Origin: Tetrahymena thermophila SB210
Taxonomy: Eukaryota > Ciliophora > Oligohymenophorea > Hymenostomatida > Tetrahymenidae
DNA: 64,000 bases
Assembly: GCF_000189635.1 (NCBI RefSeq)
Contig: NW_002476162.1
Span: forward strand, 124,001-188,000
Direction of reading: 5' to 3'
This document shows, piece after piece, positions 11,926 to 24,480 of this stretch (position 1 is the stretch's first letter; every line of letters starts with the position of its first letter). Below the pieces are notes generated by a model. The model was not told where the DNA came from. It saw only the letters and a program-made list of their open reading frames with translations, and did no database searches. The translations under genes and the position numbers were made by a program.

Positions 11926-14124
11926 ATGCTTTATCTAAGATAAAAACTAAACATTTAGTTGAAATTCGATTCAACTATTAATGAAATAAATTAAATTGTC
12001 TAAGAGTTTTCTCAAAAAAATGATATGAGTCAGAGAGCTTTATGCTGCTTACTGGGATCTTATGCAGGAGATAACTTGGGTAACTATAATGAATTCTGGA
12101 CAAAAATTAATAAAGGATAGATTGAAGAAGCACTTTAGATGAATGGAAAAGGAACCCACGGTTTACTACCTGGATAAAGTACTGATGACACAGAGCTTGC
12201 AACTTCGCTAGGGTTTGGTTTGGTAGAAAGCCTAAATAAAGGAGTTATGAACTTAGACATGATAGCAAAATATTATACTTGTTGGTATAATTCCTAGCCT
12301 TTTGATATAGGAACTACTACACGCTAAGCTTTTTAGTCATTAAGTGGAGAGAATGTTAACTATCAAACTAATTATATGGATTATATTTATAATAACTATG
12401 CTTTAGAAATGAAAACTTGTGCTTATAATAATAACCAACAATCTCAAAGTAATGGGGGTTTAATGAGGATAGCACCATTAATTGTTTATTTGAGTCATTT
12501 AGATAACCAAGAAATAATTAAAAAAGCAGTATATGAAGAATAAAGTTTAACTCACCCCAATCACACAAGTTTAGAATGCTCTTACATTTTTGTAAGAGCT
12601 TGTATTCAATTAATACAAACAGGAGATGCTAAGTAAACCTTTAATGCTATCAATCAGTATGTATAAAATGAATGCAGTGATGAAAAAATATAATTTTATT
12701 GGAATAATCATGTTCTTTAAGGAGAGCTAACTAATGCTATTGAATCACAAGGATTCATAATACATGCATTTACGATGGCTTTTATTTTTCTTAGATAAAT
12801 TTCTTAATTAAGTTTGAGTGATTTAAATAAATGGAAATCTAGATTTTTTGAAGATTTTATTAGAATAGTGATTGAATAATGTGGTGATAGCGACACAAAT
12901 GCAGCAATATGTGGGACTATGTTAGGATCACTACTTAAGTTAAATGAATTTCCTTAAGATTATTTGTTTAAGATTATCAAATGTGATTTATAGAATAGAT
13001 AATAACCATTACTCAAGCATGCCAGACCTCCAATTTACAATCCTAGAAATTGCATTTATCTTTGCAAGCTATTGCTAGTGTTAGGACCAGATTCGGAGCA
13101 TAATCTTCTAATCTACCCTTAAAATATAGATGAATTAAAAAAGGGTAGAAAAATAAATTAATAATAAAACAAATTTTAATAAGAAATAATAGTGCAAAAG
13201 CAAAAAGAGAAGTTATAATAGCTAAATGTACAAGAAATTAATATTAATGAAGCTAAGGTTTAAAAGTAAAATTAAAATGAAAAAGGATTTAATTATGACT
13301 TAAAACGATAAGATGATAAATTAAATTAGATTGATTTTGAGAATCTTAATTAACATAAAGAACAAAATGTGAAAAATAATTATCAACAACAAAAACAATA
13401 ATAACAATAAAATCAAACTTTTCCTCAAAGTAGAAAGACAAATTTCTAAAATGGATAATTTCAGAATAATTAAAATAGTTAGTAGGAAGAAAAAAATTAA
13501 TTTGTTGATAATTACAATTAAAATAACAATTCTTTAAATAATTATGAAGAAATTAATAAAAATTATGCCAATAATGAACATAATAATTAAGCAATCATAA
13601 ATCAACAAAAATAAATATATAATATGTAAGAATTAAATAAGAATACAAATTAAACCAACTACCTTATTAATAATCTTAAGAAAACAGAATAAAATGATAA
13701 TAAACTTAATTCCAGAGATTTTGCTAAAGTAGATGATAGTAAAATTATCCAGTAATAATAAGAAATATATCAAAAGCTCATGGAATAAAGTAATTTAATT
13801 CCATCATATAATAAAAATAATGAACCTCAACAACAGCTCGAATAATAAAATAAAAAATAAAATTAAAGTTAAGAAAGAGCAAGAATGTATAGTTTATAGC
13901 AAAATAGTTATACTTCTAGTTATCCAACACAGTAAAAGGTTTTTTTAGTTGATAATAATAACTAACAGGTAAAAAATGGTTAAATAATAGAACAACAAGC
14001 AATATAATATAATCAATAGACTTTAAATGTAAGATCAAACAATTTTGAAGCTTAGAAAGGTATCAAAATTTAATAAAGTAAATCTCCTATACCTATTGGT
14101 TACTAGCACTTTAAAGCTAAATGA
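11926..14124 (+). CDS. ADP-ribosylglycohydrolase (DraG/ARH family) with Q/N-rich tail
   Basis: A single exon of 732 residues. The first 370 or so residues are a DraG/ARH-type domain, which removes ADP-ribose from proteins or small molecules using two Mg ions. Family motifs are in order: GSYAGDNLGN, QSTDDTELATSLGFG, SNGGLMRIAP, LTHPNHTSLECS and CGDSDTNAAICGTMLGS; these carry the Asp, Thr and Asn residues that bind metal and ribose. After about residue 400 the protein becomes a long low-complexity tail rich in Gln, Asn and Lys, much of the Gln coded by TAA/TAG. It ends at TGA 14122-14124. A second ATG lies in frame at 12027 (ATG AGT CAG). The domain call is firm; the substrate is not known, and the tail has no recognisable domain. 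Confidence 0.92.
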
Positions 14125-14213
14125 TTAAATTTTTAATTAATAAATTAATTTATTATGATGAAATTATTGTACGAAATTGATTGATATTGCATTTTTTTAA
14201 AAAAAATAAAATA

Positions 14214-14248
<35 letters not shown>

Positions 14249-14774
14249 GTAAGTCTCTATATTTATTTATATACGTAATAAACAAGCACTTAAATTAAAA
14301 TCATAATTTTCTTAAAAACCTATTTATATTTTAAATTAAAAAAATTTATTTTAGAAAATAATTAGCATTGTTAATAATAAGTTTGAAATTTAATTAAATT
14401 AAAGTTTTTTAAATTATATTTTAGTCATTCATTTTTTTATAAATACTTCAAATTATTTAATTTTCAGTATTATAAATATTTTGCTTCTAAACTTTTACTA
14501 TTTAAAAATAAATATTAACTTAAAAATTAAATCAAGATAAAAATGCTTGAAAGCAAAAAAAAACCACATATATTTTTTTATTTTTATTATTGTGTTAAAT
14601 ATCTCTAAATAAATAAATAAATGATTGATTTATTGATGAAGTATTTCTTTTGGAAAATAAAAACTAAAATTTAAAATATATTTATATTTGACTAATATGA
14701 AAGTTAACAGTTATTAAAATTATAATTAAATAAATCTGCTTTTATTTATATATAATAAATTCTCTTAACACAAA
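14125..14774. other. convergent 3' intergenic region
   Basis: Shared 3' flank of the ADP-ribosylglycohydrolase and aspartyl-tRNA synthetase genes. It contains an ATAA microsatellite near its start (listed separately) and otherwise only AT-rich DNA. Confidence 0.5.
14213..14248. repeat. ATAA/AAAT tetranucleotide microsatellite
   Basis: About nine uninterrupted copies of a 4-base unit of A and T, just after the stop codon of the ADP-ribosylglycohydrolase gene. Confidence 0.95.
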
Positions 14775-16699
14775 TCAAGGAGCAATTCTTTTAGGATCTC
14801 TGGGGAATAAGCAACCGTTTCTAATATCGTAAAGGTCGCAGTAGAGGAAAACAACTCTTTCAAGACCAATACCACAACCACCATGAGGATAAGCACCGAA
14901 AGCCATAGATTCAATATAATCTTTAATAGTTTCTACATTGATACCACATTCAGCAGCACGCTTAGCGAGAGAAACGGGGTCGTGATTTCTTTAGGCACCT
15001 GAGGTGATTTCTTAACCTCTCATGAAGAAATCGTAAGAAAGAGTGTAGTTAGGATCATCGTGGCAAAGCATGGTGTAGAAAGGTCTAGCAGAGATAGGAT
15101 ATCTATGGAGCATATAGAAATCAGTATCATACTTTTCACGGACGATGTCACCAAGCTTCTTTTCAGTAACAGTATCTAAATCTTCTAAGGGGTTTTATTC
15201 AATACCAGCTTCTTTTAAGAGTTTGCAACCTTCTTCGAAAGTGAGTTTAACAACAGGGGTTTTAATTTTGAAAGGTTCGAAGGGGAATTATTATTAAATA
15301 GCTTCGATTTCCTTGCTGTATTTGGTTTCTAAGCCCTTGAAGATGTGGACGAATAAATCACCCATAAGATCAAGAAGCTCATGGTAGTTTTCTTTAATGG
15401 ACATTTCAATATCCAAACCAGTGAATTCACACATGTGACGATGGGTGAATGATTTTTCAGCTCTGAAAACGGGACCTATTTCGAAGACTCTTTCGAAGTC
15501 AGATTAGATACACATTTACTTGTAGAGTTAAGGAGATTAAGCAAGACAAGCATCCTTATCGAAATACTTCAACTTGAAGATGTTAGCACCACCTTCAGAA
15601 GAACCACCAATAAGCTTAGGAGTGTGAATTTCAACGAAATCTTATGAAAGTAAGTATTCACGGAATAATTGGCAGATACCAGATTGTAATCTGAAAATAG
15701 CTTGCTTGGCAGGAGTTCTTAAATCAATAATTCTGTTATCTAAACGAGTTTTAATGGAGACACTGGCTTAATTATCCTTAGATTCTTCAATATCACCTTC
15801 ATTGTTATTGTATTCAGCTAATTGTTCTTCCTTCTTTTATTATCTAGCAGCATCTTCTAATTGGAAAGGAAGTTGAGCTCTTGAACGAGAGACAACATAA
15901 ACCTTGTTGACAATCAATTCAAGTTTGCATGAAGTACTCTTAATTTCAGTTTCAGGCTTAGAGACAACACCGTAAACATCAACGATAGATTCACAAGGAA
16001 CCTTACCAACCCATTTAACCATGGTCTTAGAAACAGTGACGTCGTTCTTAGAGATCATAGCTTGGATGGTAGAAAATTGTTATCTCAAAACTAAGAAACC
16101 GACATTACCCTTAACTCTAGAATTTTGGAGTCTTGCTCTGATCAAGACGGTTTAACCGACCATTGATTCATCAATACTCAAAACCTATTCATTATAGAAA
16201 TAAAAGTTATTAATAAAATGATAAAATGTTTGCATTTATAGATTAGTTTCTAAAATTTCTTGATGCATTTCTATTTTTTATTACTCATTTGATTGTATTT
16301 CTCTTTTTTATGTTTATGCTTGTGGCGCTACAAAAGAAGATACAAAAACTTGAACTTTTGTTGTTGAAAATGAGCTTTTAAAAATATGAAATAAAGTAAT
16401 AAGGAATGAGTAAATACCTAAATCCACTTTCTGTCAGTCTTTTCTTGACTTTGAACAAGGATATAATCTCCGTAGTTTTCCTTAAGAGTATCTTCCTTGA
16501 GTTCCTTAAGCCAATTTTCCTCCTATTCCTTCAATTAGGCGGCTTCTCTTTCTAATCTCTTTCTTTCCTTTTCTTGTTCCTTTTCAAGCTTCTTTTGAGC
16601 TTTCTTAGAAGCATTTTCACCACCTTCCTTAGCAGCTCCTTCAACAGGGACAGTTTCTTCTTGTTTTTCAACAACGGGGGTTTCAACTTTATCAGCCAT
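14775..16699 (-). CDS. DARS1: cytosolic aspartyl-tRNA synthetase
   Basis: Class II aminoacyl-tRNA synthetase charging tRNA-Asp, 563 residues from two exons (16418-16699 and 14775-16184) joined in phase 0. A Lys/Glu-rich N-terminal helix ([19 protein letters not shown]), typical of eukaryotic cytosolic forms, precedes an OB-fold anticodon-binding domain ([19 protein letters not shown]). Catalytic motifs follow: motif 1 region [20 protein letters not shown], motif 2 [20 protein letters not shown], the AspRS-specific MRGQEITSGAQRNHDP, motif 3 [11 protein letters not shown], and the C-terminal [12 protein letters not shown] content is clearly higher than in the neighbours and codon use is biased, as expected for a highly expressed gene. 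The start ATG at 16699 (MADKVE) was preferred over an upstream in-frame ATG at 16753. The 233-nt intron is unusually long for this window. Confidence 0.97.
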
Positions 16700-16896
16700 T
16701 TCTAAATGATTTTTATTTGAATTTATTTTCTTAGATGAAAATGTAAAAGACAATTTTTAATTAATTTATTAATTATAAATATTTTGATTTAAAGATTTTT
16801 GGAAATTATTTATATTAGTCATTCTGCCAAAAGATAGCGCATGAAATAATTATTAGCGTGGATTAGATTTAATTAATAAATTTCTTAAGCTTTGCA

Positions 16897-17088
16897 TCAT
16901 TATTTTAATATTTTGAGTTATAATAATATCTAATATCTTATTCTTTAATTCTATTGATTGATTAATTTTATTAAGACAATTTAATTATCTTCTGCCAATT
17001 TTTCTATTATAGCAACTTGATTTCTAGTTAATTCTATATTTTATAGACACTACAGTTAACTTTAAACTCTTTGATAAGCTTTAAAATG
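16897..17088 (-). CDS. coding-like terminal exon of an unknown protein
   Basis: A minus-strand frame that begins at an acceptor-like ATTTTAG near 17089 and ends at TGA 16897-16899. It encodes about 64 residues with balanced charged and Leu content (for example NQVAIIEKLAEDNQIVLIKL), resembling a coiled coil. A further coding-like stretch lies upstream on the same strand (about 17160-17280, SENFVIRKKIKKRTFSIDIL), but the splice phase between them was not resolved. It may be a small gene or a gene remnant. No family was recognised. Confidence 0.4.
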
Positions 17089-17825
17089 TTCTAAAATATA
17101 ACTTTTATAGCTTATTTTGCTTTATAATTATCAAATAATCAGTAACTTAATCTATCTGTTTGTATCTTTACTAAAAGATTCTATCAAAATATCTATCGAG
17201 AAAGTTCTTTTCTTTATTTTTTTTCTAATCACAAAATTTTCACTCAAAAATTTTTTCTTTTTTGATATAAAGATTATACTTTTAAATCAGTGTTTTGCGA
17301 AAACTTGCAATAATTTTTTTCTTAAAAATTCTTATCTTCGAAACAAAAGATATATTATATATTATGTATGTCTTTCTTTGGTGCATAAGTATATTCAAAG
17401 TTTAGCGGTCATGCAGATCAGATATTTAAAATAAAAATTATAAAGCATTTTCTAAAAATCTTTAATAGTAGTAATAGATGTAATTACATAAAAATTATAT
17501 TGAAATCTAGACTGATTAAATGTAATTTTAGGCATGTAACGATATTATATGTTTAATTATACAAATAGTTAGGAATTAAAATACGAACTATAGATACACA
17601 ATATTGCTTATTTTTTAAATTAGTGTCTATTTCTATACAAATTAAATGCAATCTTTATAATATAAAAAATTTAACTTAAAATTGTATTCAACTCACATTT
17701 AATAAAACAAGTCAGTAGATTCATAAATGACTTTAGTTACTATTGCAAATAAGTAAATATAAATGAATAATTAAAACACACAAACAAACCTTCTAAAAAT
17801 ATTTTAAATTGAAATATAAAAATTG
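17089..17825. other. intergenic region, possibly with further exons
   Basis: Between the orphan exon at 16897-17088 and the end of the LRR gene. Both strands are open in parts because G is rare, so ORF length is weak evidence here. Nothing beyond the fragments mentioned for the neighbouring exon could be supported. Confidence 0.4.
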
Positions 17826-20202
17826 TCAGAAGAATATCACTTCCTTATTCTTTATCAAATCGTACATTTGCTTTTTGATTTCTTTATATTTTTATTCAGA
17901 AATGCTATTTTTTGATACATTTAATTTAACTAGGTTTTTTATATATCTTATTATAGTTTTTATTGCTTCTATTGCCCTCTCATCTAGTTGATTTTCTGAA
18001 ACATCTAAATCAATAATGCTTTAATTCTCGGCCATGCATATACAGAGTTAACAAAATTATTTGGTACTCATTTCAACACACCTCAACCCTAATACTGATA
18101 GCTAGAATTAGGTGATCAATTTATTTATTTAAATTAAAGCTCTAGCACCTATTTTATTGTAACTTAAAGTTAAATATTTTAAATTTTAGCATTCCTTTTG
18201 AGCTGCTTCAAGCAATACTAGAATCCCATCTTCTTTTAGCTGGGTTTTAAATAATTCTATTTTCTTTATTTATTTACAAAAAATAATTTTATTTTTCAAC
18301 TTTTTAATTTAAAATTTTTAAAAAGGAAGGAGAAATTTTTAATTGCTCACAATTACATATCAAGATATTTTAATGAAAAAACTTACTTATAATGTGTGGA
18401 AATGAGAATAGTTCAAGGTAAAGAACATGATAAAAGTAGATTCTATTTTCTGATTCCATGAAGTAATTTAGTTTTGATCAATAATTAATATTTCTTCTTT
18501 TGGATATTCTTGATATTCTTTTTAGACTTCTTCATAGTCTGAATCAGTAAATTGCACTTTTTTCTTTCTCTCTTTGTAGTATTCGAAGTTTTTATTTCTC
18601 TTAAAGTACATAGGGTAAAATTTGAGTTAAGCTTCAATATAATCTCTATATAATTTATCATTTTGTTATTTAACTCCCTCATTCTCACAGCCATATTAAA
18701 CCCAGAGCTGAGTGACGTCGATATTTCTAAATTTGAGATCCATTATGTAATTATACCTATAATCGAGTTGATTCTTGTTTGCATTAAACGAATTTCTTAA
18801 ATTTTGAACATTTTATTGCTGCTGGTAAATTGGAATATTGCTTTCCTACATTACACTCTAATTTTTTATGTATTTATTTTTACCTTACTATGATTTTAGA
18901 TACTAACTATCGTTTCTTGATAAGCTGAGAGTTTATTGAGAATTTATGCTTTATTTGTTTAGTCCTTTCCCATCTTCTTCATTTCTTGATGTATCTTAAT
19001 TTTCAAAATAGTTAAAATCATCATCTTTAGCTATTTTCCTTTTTTTACTCTCATTTAAATCATTAATTTTAACTGATTTATTAATACCCTTTTGCCCCTG
19101 CTAAAAGCCTTAATTATTGGCCTAGCTTGACAATTAAAAGCCTTAAATATTATTTCCTAATGAAGTAGCAGTTTAATCATCTAACTATTCTTGCAATATT
19201 TTTAGCTTTTCTTTAAGTGTTTTTCTTGCATTTTTCTTCAAAAATTTAGTTACTGTATTTAAAATTAAATAAATGTCATCTTACTTTTAATTATTTATTT
19301 TAATTACATTAGGTATCTTATTCTAGTAAATCATCTTAATTTCTTAGTTTATATAATTCCAAAGCATTTTATTCTTCCAGTTTTTCAATATCATCTCCAT
19401 AATTTGCCTTAAATAGCTGCTGGATAATTACTTTAGCTGCGAACTATCTTTTTTTTTCATCATCTTCATTTTTTAAAATCTATTATTTATTTGTTTGTTT
19501 GTTTTGATAGTATTTATTTTATTTTATTTAAAAAGAATGATACCTCTAAAGGATTTAAGTACTTAGATTTTTTTAGGTCGTATTCTTTTTCTTCATCGTT
19601 GTCATCTTAATTCCTGTTTTTTTAGTGTTTGAAAAGAATGTTTTAAAAATGAAAAATCATTTTAAAAAAATAAACACTTTGTCTTAATTATCTCCTTCTG
19701 CATTCTTATTATTGCTGATATCAAATTTAGAATAAGGAGACTTGCCAAGTTTCTTAAATTTCAATTTTTAGCTATTGCTTTAACTTTAAAAAACCTTCAC
19801 ATCATCATCTAAAAACTCATTTAAAGTTCCTAAATCTACATCTATTTTATTAGCTATATATTAATTCTACAGAGTTTAGGCAACTGTCAGGATAGTTGCT
19901 CCTGCTTTTCTAGTTGTATTTTATTTCTTCTCGTTGTTTATAAATTAATTCTAATTTTTAAAGATGTCTAATTTTTATTTGGATGAAGAAGGTAGAAATG
20001 GGTGATTTGGAATTTTTGATGATAACTATGGCTATGATTGAATATGTTTTAAAGCAAAAATCTATTATTTATGAGGTGAATTCTCCTATCCTCTATTCTT
20101 CATTGACGGAAATCTAGTCTTACTGCTATTTAAATTATCGTTCAATTATTCTACTTTAAAAACAGGATATTCAGCCTGTTTCTTTTAAGGTGTCTGAAAC
20201 AT
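17826..20202 (-). CDS. disordered protein with C-terminal leucine-rich repeats
   Basis: Starts MFQTPQKKQAEYPVFKVEQL at 20202 and ends at TGA 17826. The N-terminal half is polar and Ser/Asn/Gln/Lys-rich; a helical segment near 19400 (RQFAAKVIIQQLFKANYGDD) and a coiled coil near 19220 follow. The last exon (17826-18263) carries ribonuclease-inhibitor-type LRRs: CQNLKYLTLSYNKIGARAL and SIIDLDVSENQLDERAIEAI, ending with NLVKLNVSKNSISE. Good junctions were found at 18264-18386 (phase 0), at about 19491-19550, and between the exons near 19280 and 19230 (phase 1). The junction near 19610-19690 does not keep frame with canonical sites; see findings. The protein is probably an intracellular scaffold; its partner is unknown. 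Confidence 0.75.
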
Positions 20203-21315
20203 TTACAAAATTAATACTTATAATGATTAATTTGAAAAGTTATATTTATATTAAAAATTAATATATCATTTGTTAATAATGAAAAATTAACAAAATCTAC
20301 ATGCTATTTTGCAAATATTATTATTTTAATAATCAACATTATTTTTTACTGAATTCTAAATAGCTTTTCTTAATAAAAGATTAAAAAATTATATTATTTT
20401 CAGTATTTTATAAATCAAGCATTTATTTACTTAGCTTGATTTGAGTGAAACAAAAAGCATTTATGTAAAATAGTAAATTTTACATTTTTAATTAAAAAAC
20501 AATTGTAATCTTTAAAAGTGGTTACAAATAAAACTTTTAAAAATAAAAATGTTAATTTTATTTTTTTAAGCCTCATCTTTTTAGATAGGTTGTAATTTGT
20601 TTAATTTAGAATTGAATTGTTTTAATCTTGAAAAATATTTGCTTTTATCTAAAAAATATATAAACAATTTATTTTTTTATTTGTGTTTTTACTTGCTGAA
20701 ACAAGAAATTATAAAATATTGAAAGAAAATTTTAAACAAATTATATTTAATTAAAGAAATCTAACCAAATATTTTATTCTCTCTAAAGTTATATTTTATG
20801 TAAAAATATTTTTTTTTAGTGTAATAAATTTCCTCAATTATATCGCAGGATTAAATAAAAACTTTAAGAAATTAAAAAATCAAATTTATGCTTTTTGCTT
20901 TTAACAATCTCTTTTTAAAACGCAGTTTTATATAAGTGATGCCATACATATAAATAAACTAACAACTATATGTCATAATATATGACGAAAGCAAATGATA
21001 GTTTGTATTAATTTGAATTTGGTAAATGATAGTAGATGTAAAAGAAAGTGGCTCCTAATTTTGGATAAAGTAAAAGTTGATTTTAATTTAAAATTATTTA
21101 GTGTTTTAGATATAGATTTTTTTGTAAATTTTTATTAAATTAAGAATTTGATTGCTTTAAAAGAAAAGATATTAATAGGAAATCGTAATATCTTTAATTC
21201 TAAGGAGAACTAATACAAATTTTACTTTGAAAAAATTTTCAGAGAGTATAAATAGTTTATGAAGAAAAAGAATTCAAGATAGAATTCATTATAAATTAAT
21301 AGCAGGTCAAGAATT
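20203..21315. promoter_or_regulatory. divergent intergenic region between LRR gene and ATE1
   Basis: About 1.1 kb that should contain both promoters. The only structure noticed is a short inverted repeat near 20970-20990 (GTCAT..ATGAC). No TATA or other element can be assigned with confidence. Confidence 0.4.
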
Positions 21316-23757
21316 ATGAGTCACAAGAGCTTTACTAGCTCTTCTACTCCTGGAGGAAATCTAAATTAGAATGGTTAAATAGATAAATTATAAACATAAA
21401 ATTCAGCTGAATTTGCATCAAGATCTCCATCAGAAAAGTAAATAAATATTTTGTTAGAAAGCAATTTTACATAGTTTATATATGGAAATAATATATAATA
21501 AATTATAATGTTTTATTAGATTTAGAAATTATAGTCAATATTCAGAAAATTAATTATGCTATTATATAAAATTATTAAACTATAGAATTTTTTTATCATA
21601 TTTAGGAAATAGAAATAAAATAGTATCAATGCAAATGCTTCAGCTAGTCTTTCTTAAGAAAATTAATTTAGTTTGATTAATATCAACTAGGTGCATACAT
21701 ATACTGTCGGAAGATGCGGTTATTGCTAGGATACAAAATGGATGACTAGTGGATTTGATTGCGCTTAAATGTCTTTGAAAAATTATTAGCTTCTAATGGA
21801 TAGAGGATGGCGTAGATGTGGTACTTATTACTACAAACCTCACGTTGATTAATGTTGTTGTAGAACTTTTTCAATTCGTCTTGATGCCGCAGAATATAAA
21901 CTAGGGAGTTCTTAAAAGAAGGTCTTAAGAAAATTTGAAAGAATGTTAAATAAGTAAGATGAAAAAGTAGATATCTATAAGAAATAGTTAGGAGAAGTTA
22001 ATTAAGAAAATTAAATCGATTAATAAATTTAATAATCGTCAAATTTACTTAATATGTATGGTGAGTATGATATAGACGATGACGATGATGATGAAGACGA
22101 TGAAGAAGATGAAGTGCATCTATAAAATCCCCATCGTTCTTCTTCATCTACAGCATCTTTAGCTTAATAAGCACATCAATTTTAAGCAACTTCATAGAAC
22201 AACACAAAAAACTCATTAAATTCTAATAGTTCCTCTCTTATTAGAGATCCCTGCAATTTAACTTAGAGCTCTTCTCTTAATTTATCTAGCTCCACAAATG
22301 AAAACTAATTATAACAAGTAAAAGTATAAAAATCTTAGAGTACACTCAACTAGAAAGAATAACAAAAAGGAGATGGAAAATTTGAGAGCTTACTGATTTC
22401 TACTGATTAGAGAGGAGGTCAACAGAATGATCTCTCGTGTATGGATTAAGAGATTATGAATGAGATAAAAGAGAGATCTTGGGCTGTTTTAAGACTTTGT
22501 CTGAATAATATAAAAAATAATTTACATTAGTTTTTAGATGCTTTAGGAATACCTTTAAACGAGAAAACCAAGAATTTAATACTTGATGATAGAATAATGG
22601 AATAGAGCAGGTTATACTAAAATAGAAATATGATTAAGCATGGAACTCATTCAACTAATTTCTTAATTACATTTTATAGGCTCAATTAGAATGCCTGGGG
22701 AGACATTTTTACAACAAAAGAGAAATTTTTTGCCAAATCCTTTACTTATTTTGAAACAGCTTTTGACTGTGCAAATCAAGAGCTCGTAAAGAAGAATATA
22801 AAGTTTAAGCTTAGGACTTGTGGGGAAATAAATGTTCATTATACCAAAAGAAGTTTTCTAAAAAGAGTATCAGAATTCAATATACTAAAGAATAACAACA
22901 AAAAAAGTATGCTGAGAGGAAATATATCTTCGACTAATAATTTAGCACCATAGAATCAAATAGCTAAAAAAAAAAAGGATCCTTCCCTCATCATACCTGC
23001 AAGAAGAAAGAATTTTTATAGAATTATAGTGAAGGCTGAATTCGATGATGAAAGTTTTGAGTTATATAAGAGATACAATAAAATTATTCATAACAATATG
23101 AAAACCTCAAAAGAGAGCTATAAAAACTTTCTCTGTTTAAATGGTCTTCGTAGTAGTAGTATAGAAAATGGTAAAGGAAAATAATTACATTTCGGATGCT
23201 ACCATTTCAAGTATTATCTTGATGATGTGCTTATAGCAGTTAGTGTTGTAGATATCCTTCCAGATGGTCTTTCTAATGTTTATTATTTTTATGAACCTGA
23301 TCTTAAAAAGTATAGCTTGGGAGTTATAGGAAACTTGAGAGATATAGAATATATTAAAGAATATAATTTTTATTTCCCAAATTTCCGTTACTACTACTTA
23401 GGTTATTATATTCATAATAATTCTAAAATGTCCTACAAGGCTTCATATAAACCATTCTAGCTTCTTTGTCCAATTACATACAGGTGGGTTGTTTTTGATA
23501 AAGTTACATAAGATTCAATTCATGAGGGAGAAAGCCCAATCCTGTCTAGAGAAAAAATAATTGAAGATATGGATTTTTCAGGTGCAGACATCGAAAAATA
23601 CGTGCAATAAAAAGTGAAACTCTATATCTCTGGTCGTTATATTAAAATAAACTAAATTAAGTAGAGTTTTATGACTTACTTTTAATATTTACTATCTAAA
23701 TTAGTTACACTGCTTGGTAGATAACTTTCTGAATCTTTAGTATTTGGACAGCAGTGA
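21316..23757 (+). CDS. ATE1: arginyl-tRNA-protein transferase
   Basis: Transfers Arg from Arg-tRNA to N-terminal Asp/Glu of proteins (N-degron pathway). Exons 21316-21437 and 21606-23757 join in frame (AA|G) into 757 residues. The N-terminal ATE domain shows VGRCGYCQDTKWMTSG, RGWRRCGTYYYKP and QCCCRTFSIRL; the Cys residues are those conserved in the family. The C-terminal domain shows HFGCYHFKYYLDDVLIAVSV, DGLSNVYYFYEPDL, YYYLGYYIHNNSKMSYKASY and LLCPITYRWV. Between them lies a long insert: an Asp/Glu run near 22080 (DDDDDDEDDEEDE) and a Ser/Asn-rich stretch to about 22320. This makes it longer than the usual roughly 500 residues. Recognition is firm. The N-terminal 60 residues are low complexity. 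Confidence 0.95.
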
Positions 23758-24480
23758 TAATCTAAATTTGACCTTAATTATAAATTATGCTTGTCAATAT
23801 TCCTATAAAAACAAATAACTTTTATATAGACTTTATATACTAACTTTTCTTTAACTTTAAGGTAAAAATTAAATCGAAATTTGATTTTACTATAAATTAA
23901 ACAATATTTATTTCTTTAATAGCTTCTCTTCTTTAAAATATTTAAAAAATATATAATTTTATGATTATGTTTTAATTTTCTAATTAAAAAATTGTATATT
24001 TTACTTAATAAAAATGATTATATTTATTTTTTCATTTACTTTTTTCTTTATTATTTAATTTCACAAATTTTAATTAATCAAAATAAATAATTTATAATTT
24101 ATCTTCAGTACTGAATAATTTTTGTTTAAATTTTTTTGTTCTGATTTCTATTTTTTTTGTTCTTCATCTTCATTATTTTTTTATTTACAGTAGCCTTCCT
24201 TTGATTATAATGGACAAAAAAAATTCTAATTTCTACTAATTAAAAATAAAAATAGCGTTTTAAATTAGAACAAAGTCAAATTAGAATCGGCTTAAGATAG
24301 AGTATTTACGGTATAAATAATATAATATTATTTTGGAGTTTTAAAATAAAATTTGAGTTAGAATTTAATTATTTTATAGAAAAAAGATGGATGGATAGAT
24401 ATTATTTATTTTATATACAAAATTAATAAAATAGGGTATTTATTTCTTTTAAAATTATTAGAACCTGTACGTACGTACAT
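23758..24480. other. convergent 3' intergenic region
   Basis: AT-rich sequence between the ends of ATE1 and the coiled-coil gene. A GTAC tetranucleotide run at about 24468-24479 (GTACGTACGTAC) abuts the stop codon of the latter gene. Confidence 0.5.

Noticed and set aside
15840..16058. Separate small ORF on the minus strand
   Set aside because: It is an internal piece of aspartyl-tRNA synthetase exon 2 cut by TAA/TAG codons that code for Gln here.
17117..17434. Plus-strand ORF of 105 codons
   Set aside because: AT-rich and hydrophobic, antisense to coding-like minus-strand exons; no start context or family similarity.
20935..21000. Possible small RNA gene with GTCAT/ATGAC hairpin
   Set aside because: The stem is only five base pairs, and no pol III or snoRNA box arrangement could be recognised.
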